This document shows, piece by piece, positions 30,966-39,462 of a stretch of DNA of 64,000 nt. The first letter of the stretch is position 1. Each line of letters opens with the position of its first letter. The notes beneath the pieces are model-generated. The model was not told the DNA's origin, did not search any database, and worked only from the letters and a program-made list of their open reading frames with translations. This DNA is from an uncultured Bacteroidia bacterium (GTDB lineage: Bacteria > Bacteroidota > Bacteroidia > Bacteroidales > UBA932), in the NCBI GenBank assembly GCA_902768665.1, contig CACXMA010000011.1:1-64000 (forward strand), in the 5' to 3' direction. Position numbers and translations under genes: made by a program.

Positions 30966-33047
30966 ATGTATAGCGTACTGAAATTCGGCGGCTCGTCCGT
31001 CGCGACGGCAACCAATATCTCCCGCGTGCTTGACATCGTGGGCGCCGAGGTGCAGCAGGGGAGGCAGGTCATCCTCGTCTCCTCCGCCATCAGCGGCTGC
31101 ACGGACGCGCTGCTGGAGATTGCGGCGGCCGAGACGGCACCGGAGCGGAAAATAGAGCTCTGCCAGACACTGCTGGAGCGGCATCTCGCCATTGCCCGCC
31201 GGCTCTTTACGGGCCACGAGCAGGAAGCGATGGCGCCGCTGCTGCAGGGCCTCTTCGAGGAAATGATGGCCGCGCCGGACGCCGCGAAAGTGACTTTCGG
31301 CGAGATCTTCTCGACCCGCATCCTGGCGGAGAAACTCCGCTGCGAGCACTACCGGACGCAGTGGCTGGATTCCCGCGAACTCGTTGTCTCAGACGACCTT
31401 CCGGAGAGCTATCGCCGGATAGCCGCTGCCGTAGGCGATGACGCCCAGATCTTCGTGGCGCCGGGATTCATCGCACGCGACAGCGCCGGGACCGTCACCA
31501 CGCTCGGCCGCGGCGGCTCGGACTACAGCGCCGCGATTTATGCCGCCGCCGTAGGTGCCGTTTCGCTGCAGATTTGGACCGACGTGCCGGGCATCATGAC
31601 AGCGAATCCCAAGGCCGTCAGCCGCGCCCGGACCGTCCCGCAGATGCCGTACCAGGCCGCCCTCGACATGGCCCGCTGCGGCGCCAAGGTGCTCTATGCC
31701 CCGACGGTCGCTCCCGCCATGGAGGCCGGCATCGCCATCGAAATCAAGAACACCTTCGACCCTGCCAATCCCGGCACGACCATCCAGGGCGCCCCTTCGC
31801 AGGAAAGCTATCGCTGGATCGGCGTGACGTCACTTGCCGAGAACGACCATATCCGCATGACCCTCGTCGCTTCCGGCGTGGTCCCCGCGAAGGAGAAAGA
31901 GACCATCCTCCAGCGCCTTGCCGAGGCCCTTCGCCGCGGCGGTATCCAGGCGCTCGGCGAGGCAAAGGAATGCGGCGGTCTCTTCAGCTTCCCGGTCAGC
32001 CCGATGCTCGAAAAACGGGCCCTGGAGGTGCTGCACCGCGAATTCTTCGAGACCGTGCCGCTGCGGACGGTGGACGTCTATATCGCCGGCCGCGGCGCCG
32101 TCGGGACCGCCCTCGTGGAGATCATCGCCGAGGCCTCGGACACGATCCGCGAGCGCACGGGAAAGATCCTTCGGATCGCCGATGTCGCCGACAGCCGCCG
32201 CCCGACCTTTGTCGACGAGATTCTAGCTGCGCACCCGAGAGGCGCCGTCTTTGTCGACTGCACCAACAGCCACGACCTCTACCGCCGCTATGCCGACCTG
32301 CTTCGTGCGGGTATCTCCATCGTCTCCTCGAACCGCCGCTCCTTCGCCGTGCCGTATGTCGAATATGCCGCCATGCACGCCGCTGCGATGCAGTCGGGCA
32401 CCTTCCTCCGCTACGAGACGACCGTCGGCGCCGCCCTGCCGGTTTTGGACGCCATCGCGGAAAGCGCCAACAGCTGCGACGAGATCCTGTCCGTCGAGGC
32501 CGTGGTATCCTGCACGCTGAACCAGATCCTCGGCGACTACACGGGCGAGGATGTGTCCTTCGCGGCCCTGCTGCGGCAGGCGCAGGAAGCCGGGCTGACC
32601 GAGCGCGATCCGCGGGTCGACCTCGGCGGCCGGGACGCCCTCCGCAAGCTGCTGATCCTCTCGCGCGTCGCCGGCATCCCGCTGGAGGAGAGCGATGTGG
32701 AGGTGGAGCCGGTCGTGAAACTGTCCGAGGGTACGACGGAAGAATTCTACGCCGACCTCGAGGCCCAGGAACCGGCCCTGTCCCTGCGGGCGCTGAAAGC
32801 CTCCGTCAAGGGCCGCCGCCTGCGCTTTGTGGCATCCCTGGAGAAGGATCCGGCCGCGCCGAAGGGTTACCGCGCCAGCATCCGGGTCCGGGAGGTCGAA
32901 AAAGAGCACCCCGCATACCACCTTCGCGGCACGGAAAATGCTATCATCCTGCGCAGTGCGTTCCACCCCTATCCTCTTGTCATCGAGGGCGCCGGCGAGG
33001 GTGCGAAACAGGCCGCATCAAGTATTTTGAATGATATCCTGAAATGA
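30966..33047 (+). CDS. thrA: bifunctional aspartokinase / homoserine dehydrogenase
   Basis: A 693-residue fusion. The aspartokinase half (about 1-275) has VLKFGGSSVATATNI, FGEIFSTRILAEKL, VTTLGRGGSDYSAA and IWTDVPGIMTANP. The homoserine dehydrogenase half begins near residue 365 with VDVYIAGRGAVGTALVEI and has DCTNSHDLYRRYADLLRAG, RYETTVGAALPVL and SVEAVVSCTLNQIL. It makes aspartyl phosphate and reduces aspartate semialdehyde to homoserine. ThrA is normally about 810-820 residues with two ACT domains between the halves. Here that region is only about 85 residues (WIGVTSLAENDHIRMTLV onward), so feedback regulation may be reduced or changed. asd overlaps the stop by ATGA. Confidence 0.93.
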   Translation: MYSVLKFGGSSVATATNISRVLDIVGAEVQQGRQVILVSSAISGCTDALLEIAAAETAPERKIELCQTLLERHLAIARRLFTGHEQEAMAPLLQGLFEEMMAAPDAAKVTFGEIFSTRILAEKLRCEHYRTQWLDSRELVVSDDLPESYRRIAAAVGDDAQIFVAPGFIARDSAGTVTTLGRGGSDYSAAIYAAAVGAVSLQIWTDVPGIMTANPKAVSRARTVPQMPYQAALDMARCGAKVLYAPTVAPAMEAGIAIEIKNTFDPANPGTTIQGAPSQESYRWIGVTSLAENDHIRMTLVASGVVPAKEKETILQRLAEALRRGGIQALGEAKECGGLFSFPVSPMLEKRALEVLHREFFETVPLRTVDVYIAGRGAVGTALVEIIAEASDTIRERTGKILRIADVADSRRPTFVDEILAAHPRGAVFVDCTNSHDLYRRYADLLRAGISIVSSNRRSFAVPYVEYAAMHAAAMQSGTFLRYETTVGAALPVLDAIAESANSCDEILSVEAVVSCTLNQILGDYTGEDVSFAALLRQAQEAGLTERDPRVDLGGRDALRKLLILSRVAGIPLEESDVEVEPVVKLSEGTTEEFYADLEAQEPALSLRALKASVKGRRLRFVASLEKDPAAPKGYRASIRVREVEKEHPAYHLRGTENAIILRSAFHPYPLVIEGAGEGAKQAASSILNDILK

Positions 33048-34045
33048 AAGTAGCAGTAGTCGGGGCCACGGGCCTCGTTGGATCGAAAATGTTGCAGGTG
33101 CTCGAGGAGCGCCGTTTCCCCGTGACCGAGCTTCTGCCGGTCGCTTCCGAACGCTCTATCGGAAAGAAAGTGCGTTTCATGGGTAAGGACTGGGACGTGA
33201 TGCTCCCGGCCGATGCCGTGGCGAAAAAGCCTGTCCTGGCGATTTTCAGCGCCGGTGGCAGCGTGTCCGCCGAATGGGCACCGAAGTTCGCGGCCGTTGG
33301 CTGCCGCGTCGTGGACAATTCGTCATACTGGCGGATGGACCCGACAAAGAAGCTCGTCGTTCCGGAGATCAACGCCGACGTCCTCACCAAGGACGATTAT
33401 ATCATTGCCAACCCCAACTGCAGCACCATCCAGATGGTCCTGCCGCTCGCGCCGCTGCATAAAGCCTACGGGATCAAGCGCATCGTTGTCTCGACTTACC
33501 AGAGCGTGACCGGAACGGGCATGAAGGGCCTGAACCAGCTCAACGCCGAACGTGCCGGCAAGGAGTGGGGGAGCTATCCCGCTGTCTATCCCTGCCCGAT
33601 CGAAGGCAATATCCTTCCGCATATCGATTCCTTCCTCGAGTCGGGCTACACCAAAGAGGAAATGAAGATGGTCAACGAGACGCGGAAAATCCTTCGCGAC
33701 GAGCGTATCCGCGTCACGGCGACGACCGTCCGTGTGCCCGTCTATGGCGGCCACAGCGAGTCGGTGAACGTCGAATTCGAGAAGCCGTTCGTGCTTGCGG
33801 ATGTCCGCCGGCTGATGGCGGGAATGCCCGGCGTCGTCGTGCAGGACGATCCCGCGAACAATGTCTATCCGATGCCGATCAACGCCTGGGAGAAGGACGA
33901 GGTCTTTGTCGGCCGTCTCCGCCGCGACGAGAGCGTCGACAGCGGCATCAACCTCTGGTGCGTCAGCGACAACCTCCGCAAGGGCGCGGCCACGAATGCC
34001 GTACAGATTGCCCAGGTGCTGCTGGAGAAAGGATTTATCGCATAA
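33044..34045 (+). CDS. asd: aspartate-semialdehyde dehydrogenase
   Basis: A 333-residue NADPH enzyme that reduces aspartyl phosphate to aspartate semialdehyde, feeding lysine/DAP and threonine/methionine synthesis. It has the motif VVGATGLVGSKMLQVLEER, the catalytic cysteine in IIANPNCSTIQMVLPLAPL, the hinge TYQSVTGTGMKG, and VPVYGGHSESVNVEFEKPF with the active-site histidine. Four-base overlap with thrA; the next gene starts three bases after its stop. Confidence 0.96.
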   Translation: MKVAVVGATGLVGSKMLQVLEERRFPVTELLPVASERSIGKKVRFMGKDWDVMLPADAVAKKPVLAIFSAGGSVSAEWAPKFAAVGCRVVDNSSYWRMDPTKKLVVPEINADVLTKDDYIIANPNCSTIQMVLPLAPLHKAYGIKRIVVSTYQSVTGTGMKGLNQLNAERAGKEWGSYPAVYPCPIEGNILPHIDSFLESGYTKEEMKMVNETRKILRDERIRVTATTVRVPVYGGHSESVNVEFEKPFVLADVRRLMAGMPGVVVQDDPANNVYPMPINAWEKDEVFVGRLRRDESVDSGINLWCVSDNLRKGAATNAVQIAQVLLEKGFIA

Positions 34046-34048
34046 GGG

Positions 34049-35038
34049 ATGGAACCGGATTGGAAACTGTTTGAGAAGATGCTCGCGCTGGACAGTACCA
34101 GCGGGAAGGAGCATCCGATGGCCCAGTGGCTGGCGGAGCAGCTGGATGCCCCGCAGAAGGAACTGACCGAGGTAGGGGACGGCACGCAGAACCTGCTGCT
34201 TTCATGGGGCTGCCCGGATGTGGTCTTCTGTACGCACATGGATACCGTGCCGCCGTATATCCCGCCCCGCCTGACGGAGGACGTTATTTATGGCCGCGGC
34301 TCCTGCGATGCCAAGGGACAGATCCTGGCCCTGTATACGGCCTGCAAGCAGCTGGAAGCGGCCGGAAAGACCGGTTTTGGCCTTCTCCTTCTCTCCGGAG
34401 AGGAGACCGGTTCCTGGGGCGCCAAGGCTTTCGCCAAGACCGCTTTCCGCGCCCGTACGCTCATTATCGGCGAGCCGACGGAGAACCGGCAGGTGACGGC
34501 GTCCAAGGGCACGAAATCCTATGCCCTGACCTTCCGTGGCGAGCCGTTCCATTCGGGCTATCCGCAGTTCGGCCGCAGCGCCGTGGCGATGTTCCAGGCC
34601 TTCCTGAACGCCCTTGACGCGGCCGGTTTCCTGGAGGACGAGCTGCTCGGCCCGACGACCTGGAATGTCGGCGAACTCCGAAGTGACAACCCCCAGAACG
34701 TGCTCAGCCCCGAGCTCCGCTGCCGGATCTATTTCCGCACCACCTTCGCCAGCGACGCCATGGTTACCGAGTGGATGGCCGGCAAGGCCATTCCCGGCCT
34801 CATCGACATCGAGGAGCGTGGCGGCGACGAGCCCCGGCACTACCTGGCCCTTCCGGATCTGCCGCAGGGCCCGGCCAGTTTCGGCAGCGACGCCCCGCAC
34901 CTGAGCAATTTCGAGCGCAAGATCATCTGCGGTCCCGGCAGCATCCGCCATGCCCACCGCGACGATGAGCAGATCCGCCGCGACGAGATCCGGACAGCCG
35001 TCCGGCAATATATCAAGATGTACGAAAGCCTATGCTAA
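34049..35038 (+). CDS. M20 family metallohydrolase (DapE/ArgE-like)
   Basis: A 329-residue zinc-dependent amidohydrolase. Metal ligands appear in VFCTHMDTVPPY (His, Asp), GRGSCDAKGQ (Asp), LSGEETGSWGAKAF (Glu-Glu, the first being the catalytic base) and IIGEPTEN; the last His is near the C-terminus in IRHAHRDDEQI. A dimerisation lid domain lies in between. The family includes succinyl-diaminopimelate desuccinylase and acetylornithine deacetylase. Its place between asd and dapB favours a desuccinylase or deacetylase in lysine/DAP synthesis, but the protein is short for DapE (about 375), so the substrate remains open. dapB overlaps its end by seven bases. Confidence 0.85.
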   Translation: MEPDWKLFEKMLALDSTSGKEHPMAQWLAEQLDAPQKELTEVGDGTQNLLLSWGCPDVVFCTHMDTVPPYIPPRLTEDVIYGRGSCDAKGQILALYTACKQLEAAGKTGFGLLLLSGEETGSWGAKAFAKTAFRARTLIIGEPTENRQVTASKGTKSYALTFRGEPFHSGYPQFGRSAVAMFQAFLNALDAAGFLEDELLGPTTWNVGELRSDNPQNVLSPELRCRIYFRTTFASDAMVTEWMAGKAIPGLIDIEERGGDEPRHYLALPDLPQGPASFGSDAPHLSNFERKIICGPGSIRHAHRDDEQIRRDEIRTAVRQYIKMYESLC

Positions 35039-35703
35039 AAGTGATTATCAGCGGCTACGGCCGCATGGGACATATGGTCGAGCAGCAGCTTGCCCACTAT
35101 CCGGACATGGAACTCGTTGCCGCCAGCGAGGACATTGTGGCGACGGATCCGTCGGTCGCCAGGGACTGCGTCTGCATCGATTTTACGACTCCGGACGCCT
35201 TCCGGGCCAATTACCGGGCCATCGCACGGCTGTTCAAGGCCGCTGTCGTCGGCACGACCGGCTGGAACGACATCGCGGAGGACGTGTTCGCCGCTTTCCG
35301 GGCTGAAGGCAAGACCCTGATCTGGGCGTCGAATTTCTCCATCGGCGTCAACGCGCTTTTCGCTGCAGTCAGCCGCGTCTGCGACGTGCTGAAAGACAAG
35401 GGATATACCCCCGCCATAAGCGAAACCCACCACATCCACAAGCTGGACGCCCCTTCCGGTACCGCCAAGTCTCTCGGGACGCTGGTAGAGAGACATCTCG
35501 GTGCCAAGCCGGAAATCACGGCCTACCGCGAGGGCGAGGTACCTGGCATCCACACGGTCACGCTGGAATCGGCCGTCGACCGCCTGACGCTGACCCATGA
35601 AGCCTTCTCCCGCGAGGGCCTCGCCGCCGGTGCCGTCATCGCTGCCCGCATGACCCGGGACGTGTCCGGTGTCCACGAGTTCTCCGAACTCATCCTCGGC
35701 TGA
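35032..35703 (+). CDS. dapB: 4-hydroxy-tetrahydrodipicolinate reductase
   Basis: A 223-residue NAD(P)H enzyme of the DAP/lysine pathway. It has VIISGYGRMGHMVEQQL (dinucleotide site), CVCIDFTTPDAFRANY, VVGTTGWN, ASNFSIGVNALF and the catalytic SETHHIHKLDAPSGTAKSL. Shorter than the E. coli enzyme (273), as commonly seen in Bacteroidota where the middle region is reduced. It overlaps the M20 gene by seven bases; the next gene begins two bases after the stop. Confidence 0.95.
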   Translation: MLKVIISGYGRMGHMVEQQLAHYPDMELVAASEDIVATDPSVARDCVCIDFTTPDAFRANYRAIARLFKAAVVGTTGWNDIAEDVFAAFRAEGKTLIWASNFSIGVNALFAAVSRVCDVLKDKGYTPAISETHHIHKLDAPSGTAKSLGTLVERHLGAKPEITAYREGEVPGIHTVTLESAVDRLTLTHEAFSREGLAAGAVIAARMTRDVSGVHEFSELILG

Positions 35704-35705
35704 CG

Positions 35706-36296
35706 ATGAGGGCCCACCTGCTCGGAATCATCGCCTCCATGCCCTCCGGGAAGGTGTTTTTCGCTGCGGATATCGCGGCGCAGATGGGCGAGACCGTCAA
35801 TAACGTCAGCCACGTTCTTTCCGAAATTGCCCGGGAAGGAATGCTCGTTCACCTCACCAGAGGCATTTACTGCAAGCCGCTGAAGACCGCCCAAGGCGTT
35901 GTGCTTCCGGTCGACCGCGACCGTGTCATTGCCGCGGTGCTGCGTCATTACGCCGTAGAGGCGGTTCCCAAAGGGCTTTCCGCCGCCTGGGCCCTGGGCC
36001 TCCTGGCGGAACGTCCTGAGACGGAGCAGTATGTCGTCGACCATGGGGAACACCGCTTCGATTTCGGCGACTGGCGCCTTGAATTGCTTCGGGGCCGCAT
36101 CCGGCCGTTTCTCTACCGGACGCAGCTGGCCGCGCTCCTCGTGACGGCGCTTCCCTCGCTCGATGCCGACCGTCTGTCGGCGGAACAGGCTGCGCTGCTG
36201 AAAAAGCAGATTATCGACTGCCCCGACCGCGAGGCTTTCCGGGACGATGTCGTCCGGATGCCGCTCTGGATCAAAAAGTATCTCCGCAGGCTCTAG
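35706..36296 (+). CDS. orphan AbiEi-antitoxin-like / DUF6088 protein
   Basis: A 196-residue protein with an N-terminal winged-helix region (VFFAADIAAQMGETVNNVSH, then EIAREGMLVHLTRGIYCKP) typical of DUF6088 and AbiEi-type antitoxins. A C-terminal part of about 110 residues follows with no clear motif. In type IV systems the partner is an AbiEii nucleotidyltransferase toxin; none lies next to it. Instead it is the last gene of the lysine operon, two bases behind dapB. It may act as a free-standing regulator. The last four bases overlap the convergent DUF5686 gene. Confidence 0.7.
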   Translation: MRAHLLGIIASMPSGKVFFAADIAAQMGETVNNVSHVLSEIAREGMLVHLTRGIYCKPLKTAQGVVLPVDRDRVIAAVLRHYAVEAVPKGLSAAWALGLLAERPETEQYVVDHGEHRFDFGDWRLELLRGRIRPFLYRTQLAALLVTALPSLDADRLSAEQAALLKKQIIDCPDREAFRDDVVRMPLWIKKYLRRL

Positions 36297-38809
36297 AACT
36301 GGAGCTGCATGCCGAAGGTGACAGCAAACAGGTGCGGCACCTTGACCTTTTCCCCGTCCACTTCGTGGTAGCGGTGCGTCGTCCGCCAGAAAAAGTCGAC
36401 GCGGAATACCCTTAAGATATTCGCGATACCCACGCCCATCTCGATGTAGGGCCGGTTCAGATCGCTCATGCCCTCCGGGAAGAGGAGGGTCGCTTCGCGC
36501 ATCTTGTCGTTGCCGACGATGCCGTTGTTGTGGTCGGAAATGGTGCCGTAGGCCATCTTGAAGGTGCCGATCTCCCGCCACTGGAGGCGCTTCAGAAGGG
36601 GAATCTTGCCGAGGAAGAAACCGCCGAAATTGTGCTCGTACATCAGCGTGAGCCAGGTGTCGGAGGCGAACTCATAGTAGTCCATGCAGTTGAAGGCGGA
36701 TGCGTCGAGGAAGTAGGTGGAGTTGCCTTCGTGGAGCTTCAGCATGGGGTAGGGCACGTTGCCGAAAATGTGACCGGCATTGAAATAGAGGCGGCCGAAG
36801 CCGACGGGAGGGGCCGGCAGGCGGTAACGGATGCCCATTTCCGTCCGCAGGAATGTATAGTCGTAGCGGCCGAAGGCTTTTACGGAACCGGTTATGTCAA
36901 AACTGATGACCGGGTACTTCGTATGGACATAGTATTTGTCGAAAACGCCGCGGGTCGTCGTCTCGTCCCAGGAGAAACGGGCGCTGTAATGGAGCTGGTT
37001 CGCGCCGACGGAGGTCACTTCCGTGCCGTCCTGTTTGCGCAGCGGGACGGCGTCGTTGCTGAAGATGCGGGTGAATTCCAGGCCGAATTTGTTGACGAAT
37101 CCCGGGTTGAATTCGTGCTCATAGAAGACGGAATAGGCGTTGACGTAGCTGCGGCGGTTGTATCCGCTCTTGGAAAAGAGGGAAGTGAGGATGTTCGACT
37201 CGGAGAAGGAGTTGCTGCTGCGGCCGAGCTGGACGTAATCCCGCTTGAGGGTGGCGGTGAGTTTTCGGGTCGGCTGATTGTTGAACATCAGCTCGGCCTT
37301 GGCCATGCCCTTGAATCCCTTGTCCTTGGTGCCGTAGGCGAGATAGCCTGTCAGGCGCAGCCAGCGGGAGAATTCGGAGGTCGTGCGGAGTCCGAACTGC
37401 GGCCGTAACCCTTCCCGGTCATTGAAACTGATGAGCTGCGAATAGGGGCCGATGCCGATTTTTCCGATGTTGTAGTATCCTTTGACAAAGGTCGTGACGA
37501 TCGAGACGATGTTGTTGTAGATCGGCACGTGCTGGATCTGCTCGACCATGTCGTAGATGCCCTGCTCCCGGCTCGAAAGCTCATAGGGGCGCGCCTCGGC
37601 CCAGTATTCGGCGTCCTTGCGGCCGGCGTCCTTCTTGATCATGACATTCTCGCCCTCGGCGCGGAGCTCGGCATTCGTCGGGATGGAGAATTCCGGGTTG
37701 GAAAAGTGGATGGTGCGGTTCCCGAGGAAGGACATCATCTTGGAGGAGTCGCGCATCGTCACAGAGAAATCCACGTACAGGCGGTTCTCCTTGTAGAACC
37801 AGGCCGTGTCGCCGACGCGCTGGTTCTCGACGTCGATGACAAGGTCGCGGATCCAGTTGACATTCGAGCCCTTTTTGAGCTTGGCGTGCATCGTCCTGAG
37901 GCCGAAATCTTCGGCGTCTATGAACATTTCGCCGTCGAAGGTAGGGGAGGAGACATTGTTCTTGGGGTGGTAGCGGACCATGTAGGTCTTTCGCCCTTCG
38001 ATCTCCAGCGAGTCGATGAGATAATAGTTATAATAGGTGCGGCCGGAAGGCATCAGCGGCGAGGGGATCTCGACATTGAAGGCGTTGATGAAATTGTCGT
38101 AGAAGTTGGCCCTGAGGTGGAGGCTGCCGGTGAACTGCGAGACGGCGTTCTCCTCGTTCAGGCCGGAGATGCGCGTCGCTTCGACGACTTCCTTGTCGAG
38201 GGCGGGGGAGTTAGTATGGTACCGCCGCGCCACGGTCTCCGAGATCATGACGGGAAGGTAAGGCTGGCCGGAAACGACGGAGGTGTCCATGTAGTCGAAG
38301 ACGAATCCGAAGTGCCTGCGGAAAGCGCGGCTGCGGATCTGCTCCTCGGCGTTGGAAAGGTCCAGCTCCATCTTGGTGTAGAGGTCGCACTTGTAGGCTT
38401 CCCGTTTCTCGGGGTTGTGCCGGTCGCGATTTTCGTTGATGCCGCTGAGCAGCCGGCGGATGCGCCGGTCGTCGGGGCGGATGACCACCTCGTCGAGGCG
38501 GTTGGCCACGGGATGCAGCACGAAATCGACCTCTGAGAAGGCCCCGGGCACGATCACGAAGGACTGGCCGTCGTAACCGAGCAGCTGGGCCGTGAGGATG
38601 CTGGCCTTGGGGTCGCGGGTCTCCAGCGTGTAATAACCGTCCAGGTCCGCCGATACGCCGACCGTCGTCCCGTCGAAAAAGACCGAGGCGAAGGGGATGC
38701 CCTCACCGGTGTCGCCGTCAACGACGCGGCCCTTGACCTTGGTGGTCTGGGCTGCGGCAGAAAGGGCCGTCAGCAGGATGACGGCTATGTAGGTCAGCAC
38801 ACGTTTCAC
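36293..38809 (-). CDS. DUF5686 family outer-membrane protein with carboxypeptidase-like domain
   Basis: An 838-residue exported protein with signal peptide (MKRVLTYIAVILLTALSAAAQ). An N-terminal CarboxypepD_reg-like beta sandwich spans about residues 22-110 (VKGRVVDGDTGEGIPFASVF, GYYTLETRDP). A central region has DUF5686 character, and a C-terminal half rich in alternating hydrophobic strands ends LFAVTFGMQLQF, a barrel insertion signal. The family is universal in Bacteroidota and of unknown function; a role in outer-membrane biogenesis or transport is only conjecture. The promoter TAACTTTG lies at 38815-38822, six bases from the ATG. Confidence 0.85.
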   Translation of the reverse strand: MKRVLTYIAVILLTALSAAAQTTKVKGRVVDGDTGEGIPFASVFFDGTTVGVSADLDGYYTLETRDPKASILTAQLLGYDGQSFVIVPGAFSEVDFVLHPVANRLDEVVIRPDDRRIRRLLSGINENRDRHNPEKREAYKCDLYTKMELDLSNAEEQIRSRAFRRHFGFVFDYMDTSVVSGQPYLPVMISETVARRYHTNSPALDKEVVEATRISGLNEENAVSQFTGSLHLRANFYDNFINAFNVEIPSPLMPSGRTYYNYYLIDSLEIEGRKTYMVRYHPKNNVSSPTFDGEMFIDAEDFGLRTMHAKLKKGSNVNWIRDLVIDVENQRVGDTAWFYKENRLYVDFSVTMRDSSKMMSFLGNRTIHFSNPEFSIPTNAELRAEGENVMIKKDAGRKDAEYWAEARPYELSSREQGIYDMVEQIQHVPIYNNIVSIVTTFVKGYYNIGKIGIGPYSQLISFNDREGLRPQFGLRTTSEFSRWLRLTGYLAYGTKDKGFKGMAKAELMFNNQPTRKLTATLKRDYVQLGRSSNSFSESNILTSLFSKSGYNRRSYVNAYSVFYEHEFNPGFVNKFGLEFTRIFSNDAVPLRKQDGTEVTSVGANQLHYSARFSWDETTTRGVFDKYYVHTKYPVISFDITGSVKAFGRYDYTFLRTEMGIRYRLPAPPVGFGRLYFNAGHIFGNVPYPMLKLHEGNSTYFLDASAFNCMDYYEFASDTWLTLMYEHNFGGFFLGKIPLLKRLQWREIGTFKMAYGTISDHNNGIVGNDKMREATLLFPEGMSDLNRPYIEMGVGIANILRVFRVDFFWRTTHRYHEVDGEKVKVPHLFAVTFGMQLQF

Positions 38810-38814
38810 TTTTG

Positions 38815-38842
38815 CAAAGTTAGGGAAAAAAACTTATTTTTG
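38815..38842. promoter_or_regulatory. divergent -7 boxes, DUF5686 gene (-) and TlpA-like gene (+)
   Basis: CAAAGTTA at 38815-38822 reads TAACTTTG on the minus strand. TATTTTTG at 38835-38842 lies 19 bases before ATG 38862. The minus-strand box is so close to ATG 38809 that the DUF5686 transcript would be nearly leaderless. Confidence 0.5.
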
Positions 38843-38861
38843 TCGCTGATACATAAAGTAA

Positions 38862-39455
38862 ATGACAATGAAAAGATATCTGCTTCTGCTGGCTTTCGCC
38901 CTCGTTCCGTTCTTCGCTTTCGGCCAGAATGCCGAAGATGACCCTGACGTTCTCTATGCAAAGACGCTGCTGCCGGCCGGCCGCCAGGCTCCGGACTTTC
39001 TCCTGAAGGACCTAAACGGCAAGCAGTGGAGCCTGACCGATTTCCGCGGCGACTATGTGATTCTGGCCTTCTGGGCCTCCTGGTGTCCGGATTGCCGCGC
39101 CGAGATCCCCGAGCTTCGGCGGATGGCCGAGAAGTATGAGGAGAAAAATGTCCGCTTCCTCTGCGTTTCCTTTGACCGTTCGCTGGAGAAACTGAAAGAA
39201 TTCGCCGCTGAGGAGCCACTTGTCGGTGTCCAGCTGTTCGACCCGGCCGGGAAGAAAGATTCGAAGATCTCCGCTTCCTACGGCGTGCAGTGGATTCCGT
39301 CCCTCTTTTTGGTAGCGCCGGACGGCCGCATCCTCAAGGGCACGGTCGTCGCTTCCCGGATTGAGGAAGCCCTCGACAAGGTCCTGGATTTCGAGTCCAA
39401 GGCCCAGCTGAAGAAGCGCCCGAAAGTCGAGCGCGCTGGCCAGGTGCTGCGCTAG
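38862..39455 (+). CDS. exported TlpA-like thioredoxin-fold protein
   Basis: A 197-residue periplasmic protein with signal peptide (MKRYLLLLAFALVPFFAFGQ) and a redoxin/TlpA domain. The active site is FWASWCPDCRAEIPEL, with C75-P-D-C78. GRQAPDFLLKDLNGKQWSL and YGVQWIPSLFLVAPDGRIL (cis-proline loop) are standard. The probable task is reduction of periplasmic disulfides or cytochrome/heme partners. The start could also be the ATG two codons later. It lies seven bases before the AlkZ-like gene. Confidence 0.88.
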   Translation: MTMKRYLLLLAFALVPFFAFGQNAEDDPDVLYAKTLLPAGRQAPDFLLKDLNGKQWSLTDFRGDYVILAFWASWCPDCRAEIPELRRMAEKYEEKNVRFLCVSFDRSLEKLKEFAAEEPLVGVQLFDPAGKKDSKISASYGVQWIPSLFLVAPDGRILKGTVVASRIEEALDKVLDFESKAQLKKRPKVERAGQVLR

Positions 39456-39462
39456 TTCCTGC

